In this document: in pieces, positions 36,601 to 43,154 of the stretch | Layout of the letters: each line of letters opens with the position of its first letter | Position numbering within the stretch: the first letter of the stretch is position 1 | Assembly (NCBI RefSeq): GCF_037976325.1 | Contig: NZ_CP150265.1 | Location: forward strand, 1,161,001-1,225,000 | Direction of reading: 5' to 3' | Source of the DNA: Paenibacillus sp. FSL K6-3182 | GTDB lineage: Bacteria > Bacillota > Bacilli > Paenibacillales > Paenibacillaceae | DNA length: 64,000 bases | Program-made: the position numbers and the translations under genes | The notes under the pieces: generated by a model | Told to the model about the DNA's origin: nothing | Databases searched by the model: none | The model's input: the letters and a program-made list of their open reading frames with translations, nothing else

Positions 36601-37241
36601 ATCGCGAAAAACTCGGCAGGATTTGGCACTCCTCGCAGAAGCTTAAGGATAAATAGCAGGCAAAGCAGCTGTGCAGCAGCATAGATGAAGATTAAATTTT
36701 CGGTTCCTAACGACTGTACCAGCAGCTTTAGACCAAAGCCGCTCAAAATACCGCCAACAAGTCCACCGCTTCCTACAAAACCAATCATGCGTTTCGCTTT
36801 GCGCTGATCCATAATGGAGGTCGCAAACTGCCAGAAGCAGACGATCATCAAAAAGTTTAGTACATCATATCCAACGTAGATGACGGGGAAAATCCAGCTA
36901 AAGCCGATCCCGACAGCAAGACGCGAAAGAAGTGCGAGCATAGAAGCAATGATTATAACTCTAACAACGAGTTGATCGGTGCGGAAGCGTCCGCATAGCT
37001 TTTGGTATATAAATCCGGTTAAGAGAAGGGTGGCTGCTTGGGGCAAATACATATACGATAAGACGGATGCGTCGTATCTGCTGAGAAATAAAGTATCTGC
37101 AGCTGTTCGACTGATAGTAGAAGCAGCGACGATGAAAAACAGATAACCGAATAAATAAAATATTTTTCTATATTCTGTTCGATCGGATTGAAATTGACGT
37201 GAGAGCAGAGTGAATGGATTAACGATACTTTTCTTAGACAT
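33693..37241 (-). CDS. Npt-like nucleotide transporter fused to HEAT repeats and two cyclic-nucleotide-binding domains
   Basis: 1,182 residues. About 1-418: 10-12 membrane helices with the ISRTAADTLFLSRYD stretch found in Npt1/Npt2-like ADP/ATP-carrier relatives. About 430-860: HEAT-like helical repeats (SVTIRAHAILALSAYALEE, HIRAAAIVGLIKYYG, LVRIRALKSASIL). About 885-1010 and 1050-1172: two cyclic-nucleotide-binding domains (GDSLYLIEQGRTGIY with YFGEISV; GDTMYGIIEGKVQVH with CFGEMAIIDGQPRSA, the latter with the canonical phosphate-cassette Arg). The start at 37241 is supported by GGAGAGG about 10 bases upstream; the frame is open to 37325. It may be a ligand-gated carrier. A single gene, divergent from the siderophore locus. 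Confidence 0.88.
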   Translation of the reverse strand: MSKKSIVNPFTLLSRQFQSDRTEYRKIFYLFGYLFFIVAASTISRTAADTLFLSRYDASVLSYMYLPQAATLLLTGFIYQKLCGRFRTDQLVVRVIIIASMLALLSRLAVGIGFSWIFPVIYVGYDVLNFLMIVCFWQFATSIMDQRKAKRMIGFVGSGGLVGGILSGFGLKLLVQSLGTENLIFIYAAAQLLCLLFILKLLRGVPNPAEFFAIKTTIKKLSKAQTRAVEEKQGLFQSVPHLKYVAIMAGTLTISLTLVDYQFKVILRGTLQNEELASFMGSFYGFAGLLALFVQLFISGKMITRYGVMTAILVFPIVLFTGSFALLIMPVLAIATAVKASDKVLGDTIYSSVSQLIMFPIAPEWRGRAKGFLDGIVRNGAKGIAAISLIVLSQWFAIEQFSYFILALIGCCIVAAIKIKKNYLSMLLSTLQSKSMDLQDEPDFVDPASIQILASALHRHDKQQALYAFAILSGIQEFDMNEQITPLLQHPVQELQIEALKYLQLSTPALGERKLEAHLYSSSVTIRAHAILALSAYALEEQLDRITAYLHDEDVHIRAAAIVGLIKYYGIEGMFQAVGVLKELLKNGQEEERIAMAGLFGQIGIASFYKPLIPMFEDSSHLVRIRALKSASILRVPELVRFIIPLLDDSKVRLQATAALTSYDEAIIIPILESRMTAKELNLHLPRVLEEIGTQAALDALLRHYLLFSSELREKTLESATRIHAGTNQVDKKHAEHLIDQEISYYFKWVEQLALIGNTNRMSDLAEAIEQMRVRHVKRIFQLLAFLYDSRSIQAVYANWQDGNARQQANAIEVIDQLLKGKLRTDMTKIISSSSTPGEEAPSELHVKESIQWFYDQSDPWINLNIDYLTQSDDKLEQDSLMKQIHLLKRVALFAGLTGRDFFNIAMRLQKVWIRKGVEIVREGEAGDSLYLIEQGRTGIYIHGHKINELSAYDYFGEISVITQRVRSATVIAEEDVVLYELTSSAFYEMIFDRTEIAMELMKQLSLRLRNTNEKVSRAVLDAAIEEATVEDPALASIEAEDRNETIIRRILVLQKISLFAHCTQEDFIKLARMVEESVYEPGERICGIGEDGDTMYGIIEGKVQVHKGSEQLATLEVGQCFGEMAIIDGQPRSADCTAISRTILLELTREQVFTFCFQKIHVLKGLMRVLVERTQDTERLV

Positions 37242-37483
37242 GATACTTTTTCCTCTCCGTTTCTCTTCCTGCCCGCAATAGCTTAAGAAGAATAGTATAT
37301 ATGAAGAAAATACATATTGGAACAAAATTTGCTAGAATGCTTCGCGATACGTATGGTCTGCTGGATATGTAGAAATGGTATGCCATTAATTCGTCTTATA
37401 CGGCGAAAAGTAAAATAAACGCAAATTGGAGCCAATAGTAGATTCTTCGCTAAAAATAATGTCATGATTTACGCTGTCAGACA

Positions 37484-37513
37484 TTGCAAATGATAATCGT
37501 TATCATTTATAAT
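37484..37513 (+). promoter_or_regulatory. Fur-box-containing promoter of the siderophore locus
   Basis: TTGCAA (37484-37489), 18 bases, TATAAT (37508-37513). The spacer and -35 are overlaid by GCAAATGATAATCGTTATC (37486-37504), which matches the 19-base Fur consensus GATAATGATAATCATTATC at 16 positions. Iron repression of the downstream genes is expected. Confidence 0.88.
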
Positions 37514-37569
37514 AATAATGAATGTTTATATGTAATGCTTTCACAGGGAGAAGGGAGTGATCCGACACG

Positions 37570-39525
37570 ATGAAAATGAGTGATCACCTAATGTTATGGA
37601 ATCATGCTTCGATTAAAGTGATGGATATACGCCATACGGTCATGGAACCAGGCGAGGAGCTGCGATCGTATCGCTTGCCCACCAGCGCTTTTTTTTATGC
37701 GATTCGCGGCAGTGCGCAGATGTGGTCGGATGGAACGATGCACATTGTGAATCGATTTCATGTTTTGCATGGCGGCAAAGGAATGTGCCTGGATATTACC
37801 GCTCATGATGCTTTTGAATATTATATGATTTTTTATAAAGCTATTCTCGCTTTGCCTTCTCGCCAACCTTTAATGAAGCTAATGGAGACGGAGAACCCAT
37901 TCCAACTGCAATATAGCTTTGTACCTCATTATCCGATCCCCTTATATCATAGTGTTGAGCTAATGAGCAAGGAATGGCGGGAGCCAGAACTGTTGGAGAA
38001 ATTACATATAAAAATGCTATTCTATCAATTTGCCTATGAGCTTTTAAGTCAAATGAGCAGTCAAAACGTGAAGACCCAAAAGGTGGACCTCGTGTCACAA
38101 GTGGTTCGTTATATTCATGAGCACTCTTCAGACCGAGTAACATTGGATGAGCTTGCAGAGCTGCTGGATTGCAGCGTCAGCTACTTATCAAGAAAATTCA
38201 AGCATGCGACAGGTAAAAGTCCCATTGAGTATTTGATTGCTGTTCGAATCGACAAAGCGAAGGAGCTTTTGCAAAATACAGATGCAACGCTGCAAGAAAT
38301 AGCCGAGAGCGTAGGTTTCTCGGATGACAGCTATTTCAATCGCATGTTCAAAAAACATGTAGGCATGTCGCTTGGTCAATTTAAAGCAAAGGTTCAAAAT
38401 AATCCTGTGGATCGTTCAAGATATACAATTGTCCCACGTAGAATCAGGCGTTATAGTGGTAATGGTTATGAAAATCATTATCAATACAAGAAAGTGGGAA
38501 TATTCAAAATGTATAGAGGATCAAGAACACCAATGGCTGCATCATTATTGCTTTGCTTTGTTTTATTTCTCAGCGCCTGCTCTGTGGGTACGTCAAATAC
38601 GAGTTCAACAAACGGAGGGTCGTCTGCACCAACCACTAACGTGTCTGAAGCAGCTGCAACCGACTCCACACCAGCAAATGTTACCCGCGTAGTAAAACAT
38701 GCGATGGGGGAAGCAACGATAACTGGCGCGCCTGAGCGTGTTGTCATACTTACGAATGAAGGAACGGAAGCGCTCCTTGCCGTTGGCATTAAACCGATCG
38801 GCGCGGTGCAATCTTGGATTGGCGACCCTTGGTACGATCATATCAAAGATGAGATGCAGGACGTTACCGTTGTAGGCGATGAACTTCAGCCGAATATTGA
38901 AATGATCGCGAGCCTGAAGCCAGATCTAATAATCGGGAATAAGGTGAGACAAGAAAAAATATATGATCAGCTAAGCCAAATTGCGCCGACCGTATTCGCA
39001 GAGGACTTGGTTGGAGATTGGAAAATCAACTTTAAGCTTTATATGGAAGCCGTGGATAAGACGGAAGAGGGCGAAAAGGCAATGGCTGACTTCGACAAGC
39101 GTGTTGCTGAAGTGAAAGCGAAGCTAGGCAGCAAAGCGGATACGAAAATTTCGGTTGCACGCTTCTCCGCTTCCCAGGTACGAATCTATCAGAAGCAAAC
39201 CTTCTCGGGCGTACTCTTAAATGATTTAGGATTTGCACGGCCTGAGTCGCAGGATAAGGATTCATTTATTGAAGTGATGTCCAAAGAAACGATTCCAAGC
39301 ATGGATGGAGACGTATTATTCTACTTCGTCACGGAGGCAGCTGGGAAGACAGATGCATCCAAGGTGGTAGAGGAGTGGATGAACGATCCTTTATTCAAAA
39401 AACTAAATGTCGTGCAAAACAACAAGGTAATAAAAGTAGATGAAGCGATTTGGAATTCTGCTGGAGGCTACAAGGCTGCAAATTTATTGCTCGATGAGAT
39501 TGTTGCCTATTTTGATGTAAAGTAG
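37570..39525 (+). CDS. AraC regulator fused in frame to a siderophore-binding lipoprotein
   Basis: 651 residues in one open frame. About 1-165: cupin-like sensor. About 173-275: AraC double helix-turn-helix (VTLDELAELLDCSVSYLSRKF and LQEIAESVGFSDDSYFNRMF). About 278-320: basic linker of no known fold. About 322-337: signal-peptide-like segment ending LFLSAC (lipobox Cys about 337), then a Ser/Thr linker. About 385-651: FhuD/FeuA-like binding domain (RVVILTNEGTEALLAVGIKPIG, ASLKPDLIIGNK, PLFKKLNVVQNNKVIKVDE). B. subtilis Btr also joins AraC to a binding domain, but without a lipobox. A promoter and Fur box inside this frame suggest the second half can be made separately, from ATG 38509. Two FecCD permeases follow. 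Confidence 0.88.
   Translation: MKMSDHLMLWNHASIKVMDIRHTVMEPGEELRSYRLPTSAFFYAIRGSAQMWSDGTMHIVNRFHVLHGGKGMCLDITAHDAFEYYMIFYKAILALPSRQPLMKLMETENPFQLQYSFVPHYPIPLYHSVELMSKEWREPELLEKLHIKMLFYQFAYELLSQMSSQNVKTQKVDLVSQVVRYIHEHSSDRVTLDELAELLDCSVSYLSRKFKHATGKSPIEYLIAVRIDKAKELLQNTDATLQEIAESVGFSDDSYFNRMFKKHVGMSLGQFKAKVQNNPVDRSRYTIVPRRIRRYSGNGYENHYQYKKVGIFKMYRGSRTPMAASLLLCFVLFLSACSVGTSNTSSTNGGSSAPTTNVSEAAATDSTPANVTRVVKHAMGEATITGAPERVVILTNEGTEALLAVGIKPIGAVQSWIGDPWYDHIKDEMQDVTVVGDELQPNIEMIASLKPDLIIGNKVRQEKIYDQLSQIAPTVFAEDLVGDWKINFKLYMEAVDKTEEGEKAMADFDKRVAEVKAKLGSKADTKISVARFSASQVRIYQKQTFSGVLLNDLGFARPESQDKDSFIEVMSKETIPSMDGDVLFYFVTEAAGKTDASKVVEEWMNDPLFKKLNVVQNNKVIKVDEAIWNSAGGYKAANLLLDEIVAYFDVK
38429..38482 (+). 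promoter_or_regulatory. Internal promoter with Fur box inside the AraC-lipoprotein fusion
   Basis: TTGTCC (38429-38434), 17 bases, TATAGT (38452-38457), with the expected start point at about 38464. GGTTATGAAAATCATTATC (38464-38482) matches the Fur consensus at 16 of 19 positions and covers that start point. An in-frame ATG follows at 38509, ahead of the lipoprotein signal. This is what a separate binding-lipoprotein gene would have upstream. Confidence 0.75.
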
Positions 39526-39544
39526 CTTAGCACTGTTAGTCAGC

Positions 39545-39582
39545 AAGCTGACGTCGTGACTATCAGACGTCAGCTTATTTTT
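39545..39582 (+). terminator. Intra-operon terminator or attenuator
   Basis: An 11-bp perfect stem (AAGCTGACGTC/GACGTCAGCTT), 10-base loop, then ATTTTT, placed between the binding-lipoprotein part and the first permease. It probably lowers permease expression relative to the binding protein. Confidence 0.85.
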
Positions 39583-39603
39583 GATGAAAGGGGTGAAGTT
39601 AAC

Positions 39604-40614
39604 ATGGCATTAAGGCTCCATAGCCGCAAAAGAAAGCTGGTGAGCCTGGTGGCAGGCGCAGTGTTGCTGCTCATCGGTATGCTCGTTAGTATTCTATATG
39701 GCATCCATCTATTCGAATTAAAAGATTTATGGCGTGCCTATACGCAATTTGATGGTTCGGATGCACATCTAATTATTAGAAATACGCGAGTTCCTCGAGC
39801 ATTAATTGCGGCAGCAGTAGGGGCGAGTCTTGCTATTGCGGGTGCAATCATGCAAGTGTTAACCAAAAATCCGTTAGCTTCTCCATCTATATTCGGCATC
39901 AATTCAGGTGCTGTTCTATTTATTGTTGTCAGCTTGGCTATGCTAGGCTCGTCTCTAACCATGAACGGAATGGTTTGGATTGCTTTAGCAGGCGCAGCCA
40001 CTACTTCTTTGCTTGTTTTTACACTGGGAATGCAGGGGAGAAGCGGGTTTGAACCAATTAAGCTTACGTTGGCCGGAGCTTCTGTAGCTGCATTTGCTTC
40101 CTCCCTATCCTCTGGCATTATGCTGATAAATAAAGAATCTCTTGATTCTGCATTGTTTTGGATGGTCGGCTCTGTATCTGGGAGACAATTAACTCATCTA
40201 ACTATCGTATTTCCTTATATGCTTCTAGGATGGGTCTTAGCGCTGCTAATGGCAGGCTCTTTAAACGTCATGGCTTTGGGTGATGATAGTGCCAAAGGCC
40301 TTGGCCAGCGAATGATGCTTATACGGGTTGTATCTGTCCTTGCTGTTGTACTTCTAGCAGGAAGCTCAGTTGCGGTGGCGGGGCCCATTGCGTTCATTGG
40401 ATTAATTGTGCCTCATCTTTGCAGATACATATTTGGAAATGACTATCGCTGGCTATTGCCCTATTGTGGGCTGGTAGGAGCAATTCTCCTCGTATTTGCT
40501 GATATTGCTTCACGGTTTATCCTTATGCCCAAGGAGGTGCCTGTAGGTGTCGCTACTGCGCTTATTGGTGTTCCTTTCTTGATTTATGTGGCGAGAAGGA
40601 GTAAACATGCATAG
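39604..40614 (+). CDS. FecCD-family iron-siderophore ABC transporter permease
   Basis: 336 residues, about nine to ten membrane helices. Family signatures are RVPRALIAAAVGASLAIAGA, QVLTKNPLASPSIFGINSGA, the ATPase-contact region around LGQRMMLIRVVSVL and VAGPIAFIGLIVPHLCRYIFG. The start at 39604 is set by AAAGGGG about 10 bases upstream. It overlaps the next permease by 8 bases. It forms the membrane channel with its partner and takes substrate from the upstream binding domain. Confidence 0.95.
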   Translation: MALRLHSRKRKLVSLVAGAVLLLIGMLVSILYGIHLFELKDLWRAYTQFDGSDAHLIIRNTRVPRALIAAAVGASLAIAGAIMQVLTKNPLASPSIFGINSGAVLFIVVSLAMLGSSLTMNGMVWIALAGAATTSLLVFTLGMQGRSGFEPIKLTLAGASVAAFASSLSSGIMLINKESLDSALFWMVGSVSGRQLTHLTIVFPYMLLGWVLALLMAGSLNVMALGDDSAKGLGQRMMLIRVVSVLAVVLLAGSSVAVAGPIAFIGLIVPHLCRYIFGNDYRWLLPYCGLVGAILLVFADIASRFILMPKEVPVGVATALIGVPFLIYVARRSKHA

Positions 40615-41605
40615 AGGAATAGGGAAATCTATCTTAATACTCGCAATATTAAGCATCGCACTGATTGCTTTGTCTATTCTTTGTTTATCCATAGGCGGTG
40701 TAAGCATTCCTATTAAGGAAATCTTCCTTTCACTGCTGGGTAAAAATAAAGAGGGCAGCGACTTAATTATTATGCAGTTTCGTATGCCGCGAATTGTGGC
40801 AGCCGTTTTAGTCGGCGCTGCCTTAGCGGTTGCAGGTGCTGTGCTTCAAGGCGTGATACGGAATCCGCTTGCATCACCAGATTTGCTGGGTGTGACCGGA
40901 GGGGCGTCTGTTGCGGTTGTAGCTTTTATGACGCTATTCACAGGATACAGTGTTCACTGGATTCCTTTTATAGCTGTCGCGGGGGCCTTCGTTATTGCTG
41001 CTCTAAACTATACGCTAGCTTGGAAAAATGGGGTTTCACCGTTCAGGCTCGTACTTATTGGTATTGGCATATCGACTGCTATGGGGGCACTTACGATATT
41101 TCTGCTTATTAGCGGACCGGCCTATTTGGCTGCGCAAGTGCTGAACTGGATGACCGGAAGCATCTACGGGACGAGTTGGAAGTATATTGAGGTGTTGTGG
41201 CCTTGGGTCGCCATCTTCATTCCTTTATCCATTCTCTATGCAAAAGAGCTGAACGTACAATCCTTAGGTGAAGCAACGGCCATCGGATTAGGCAGCCGAC
41301 TTCAATTAAGCCGTATGATTCTGCTGTTCTATAGCGTAGCGCTTGCAGGGGCAGCGGTTGGAATTGCCGGAACTATTTCCTTTTTAGGATTATTGGCTCC
41401 ACATATGGCTAGAAAGCTTATCGGCCATTCTTATAAACTAGTAATCCCAGTATCCGCTCTTCTGGGTGCGATGATTTTGCTATTAGCTGATCTGGCGGGG
41501 AGAACGCTTTTCCAACCGCTTGATATACCAGCCGGCGTCTTTACCGCAGGTATAGGCGCTCCGTTCTTTATGTACCTTTTGTTTAAACGGAAAGCTTTTA
41601 AATGA
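40607..41605 (+). CDS. FecCD-family iron-siderophore ABC transporter permease
   Basis: 332 residues, about nine to ten membrane helices, with RMPRIVAAVLVGAALAVAGA, QGVIRNPLASPDLLGVTGGA and IAGTISFLGLLAPHMARKLIG. The start at 40607 has AAGGAG 6 bases upstream and lies inside the end of the previous gene, so translation is coupled. No ATPase gene follows; as in the B. subtilis Feu system, a shared ATPase elsewhere is likely. A strong terminator ends the operon. Confidence 0.95.
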   Translation: MHRGIGKSILILAILSIALIALSILCLSIGGVSIPIKEIFLSLLGKNKEGSDLIIMQFRMPRIVAAVLVGAALAVAGAVLQGVIRNPLASPDLLGVTGGASVAVVAFMTLFTGYSVHWIPFIAVAGAFVIAALNYTLAWKNGVSPFRLVLIGIGISTAMGALTIFLLISGPAYLAAQVLNWMTGSIYGTSWKYIEVLWPWVAIFIPLSILYAKELNVQSLGEATAIGLGSRLQLSRMILLFYSVALAGAAVGIAGTISFLGLLAPHMARKLIGHSYKLVIPVSALLGAMILLLADLAGRTLFQPLDIPAGVFTAGIGAPFFMYLLFKRKAFK

Positions 41606-41626
41606 TGTTGTTCGCTCAAAAAGAAG

Positions 41627-41656
41627 AACGGCGACCGATTATGGTCGCCGTTTTTT
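41627..41656 (+). terminator. Rho-independent terminator
   Basis: A 10-bp perfect stem (AACGGCGACC/GGTCGCCGTT) with loop GATTAT and a T run. It ends the siderophore operon. Confidence 0.94.
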
Positions 41657-41727
41657 CTTGTATAATTATTCTAGGAAGCTTTATAGCCAAGCAGGCTAAG
41701 AAAGTTAATATGACAAGGAGGCAAGTT

Positions 41728-42054
41728 ATGCCCATTTATAATAAATTAGTCCGCGATCGGATTCCAGAAATCATAAAGCAGCAAGGCAACACATTCACTA
41801 CGAGAATACTTGAGAACGAAGAGTATCTGAAAGAGCTGCGTACGAAGCTGGTAGAAGAGACGAATGAATACCTTGAAGCAGATTCTAAAACGGAATCAAT
41901 AGAGGAGCTAGCGGATATTATGGAGCTGCTTCATGCGCTTGCTGAATTCCACGACGTAACGATTGGGAAGCTGGAGCAAATTCGTGCGGAGAAAGCAGAA
42001 AAGCGCGGAAGCTTTAAGGAACGTATATATCTTATGGAGGTGGAGGAGAGCTAG
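41728..42054 (+). CDS. MazG-like nucleoside triphosphate pyrophosphohydrolase
   Basis: 108 residues. The family opening YNKLVRDRIPEIIKQQG is followed by the EExxE...ExxD metal-binding pattern in KLVEETNEYLEADSK and ESIEELADIMELLHAL. It hydrolyses an NTP-like substrate to NMP and pyrophosphate; this short 'LVRDRIPE' group is usually annotated as phosphoribosyl-ATP pyrophosphohydrolase-like house-cleaning enzymes. The start at 41728 has AAGGAGG 6 bases upstream; the frame is open to 41602 through the previous terminator and is not used there. A single gene. Confidence 0.9.
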   Translation: MPIYNKLVRDRIPEIIKQQGNTFTTRILENEEYLKELRTKLVEETNEYLEADSKTESIEELADIMELLHALAEFHDVTIGKLEQIRAEKAEKRGSFKERIYLMEVEES

Positions 42055-42062
42055 CTAAAAAG

Positions 42063-42098
42063 AAAATCCCCTGTATTGTGAACAATTCAGGGGATTTT
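42063..42098 (+). terminator. Rho-independent terminator
   Basis: An 11-bp stem AAAATCCCCTG/CAGGGGATTTT around a 14-base loop, directly after the MazG-like gene and facing the convergent SHOCT gene. It can act in both directions. Confidence 0.88.
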
Positions 42099-42131
42099 CC
42101 GTGCTAATAGTAGCAACGATTAAACATGCTT

Positions 42132-42968
42132 CTACCCTAATAGCCTTATTTTCTGCTGCTTAAATTCATCTTCCGTTATAAGATTATCTCGCAACAAGGA
42201 GGAAAGTTTTAATAATTCATCTGCAACTGAAAGTTGATTAGCGTTAGTCGGCTTTTCATTTTCATCCACTTGCTTAATTAAAAAACTCAACATAGTATGC
42301 CAATGCGTAATCTCATTATCAACGGATTTGAACATTATATTGTCTTTAGTAATGCCCTTTGGGAAATTCTCAAACGTAATGCGATGGAATGGTTTTGACA
42401 TATTATTAACAACGATAAGAAGTTGAACTTTCTTGATTAGATCAAGAGTGGTTCTTGAAGCGCTTAGGCCACCAATAATAGCTCCAGTATTTCCAGCAAT
42501 AGATCTGCCAAGCAAAGCTCTGCCAATGATGTCCGTTCGTGAGGAAGAGGTTACTGTAACACTGTCATGAAGAATGGTTGATTGTAAAATATCTTTATAG
42601 AGAAAAATCTCGCATTTGTAATTGTATTCATTCTTGCTTAATAAAGGCTCCGTATTAGTCTCCTGATTATAAATGATACATATTTTTTTATTTGTTTCAT
42701 CTAATGCAATATAGCTTTCTTTATCATCCGACATAAATTCTTGTGAAAGCTTAAAATCTTTTATGCCTGGCACCATATCTTTAATTTGTTTTTCAAGATT
42801 TATCGATAATTGATAATAATTTTTACTTTTCCGATTAGCGGCAGTAAGTGTGAATAATATAAAACCTGAAAATCCAATTAGCATAATGGTTTCATTACGC
42901 GCAAACAAACCAATAATACCGACAAGCAAAAATACTGCCAAAAAAAATACAGATGGATTTCTATACAT
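42132..42968 (-). CDS. Membrane protein with C-terminal SHOCT domain
   Basis: 278 residues. Two closely spaced N-terminal membrane helices (FFLAVFLLVGIIGLFARN and MLIGFSGFILFTLTAANR), a ~190-residue beta-rich cytoplasmic region with a glycine-rich centre (GRSIAGNTGAIIGGLSASRT), and a C-terminal SHOCT motif (DELLKLSSLLRDNLITEDEF, then KQQKIRLL). SHOCT is an oligomerisation-type short module; the middle part is unassigned. A single gene, codons more AT-rich than the neighbours by eye. Function unknown. Confidence 0.8.
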   Translation of the reverse strand: MYRNPSVFFLAVFLLVGIIGLFARNETIMLIGFSGFILFTLTAANRKSKNYYQLSINLEKQIKDMVPGIKDFKLSQEFMSDDKESYIALDETNKKICIIYNQETNTEPLLSKNEYNYKCEIFLYKDILQSTILHDSVTVTSSSRTDIIGRALLGRSIAGNTGAIIGGLSASRTTLDLIKKVQLLIVVNNMSKPFHRITFENFPKGITKDNIMFKSVDNEITHWHTMLSFLIKQVDENEKPTNANQLSVADELLKLSSLLRDNLITEDEFKQQKIRLLG

Positions 42969-43154
42969 CGTTTCTCCCCTATCAAAAACGAACGCAAATG
43001 GTTGGATTTGATCATTCGTTTACTTATTAGGAATATCGTACCATGAAAATCTTCAATTTGTCATAACAATCTTCTCCCCATTTTCTCCTGCCAAACGCTT
43101 AAAGATGGTTTATACTAAAAACAACAGAAAAAATCGAATTCGAGGTGAAAGAGA

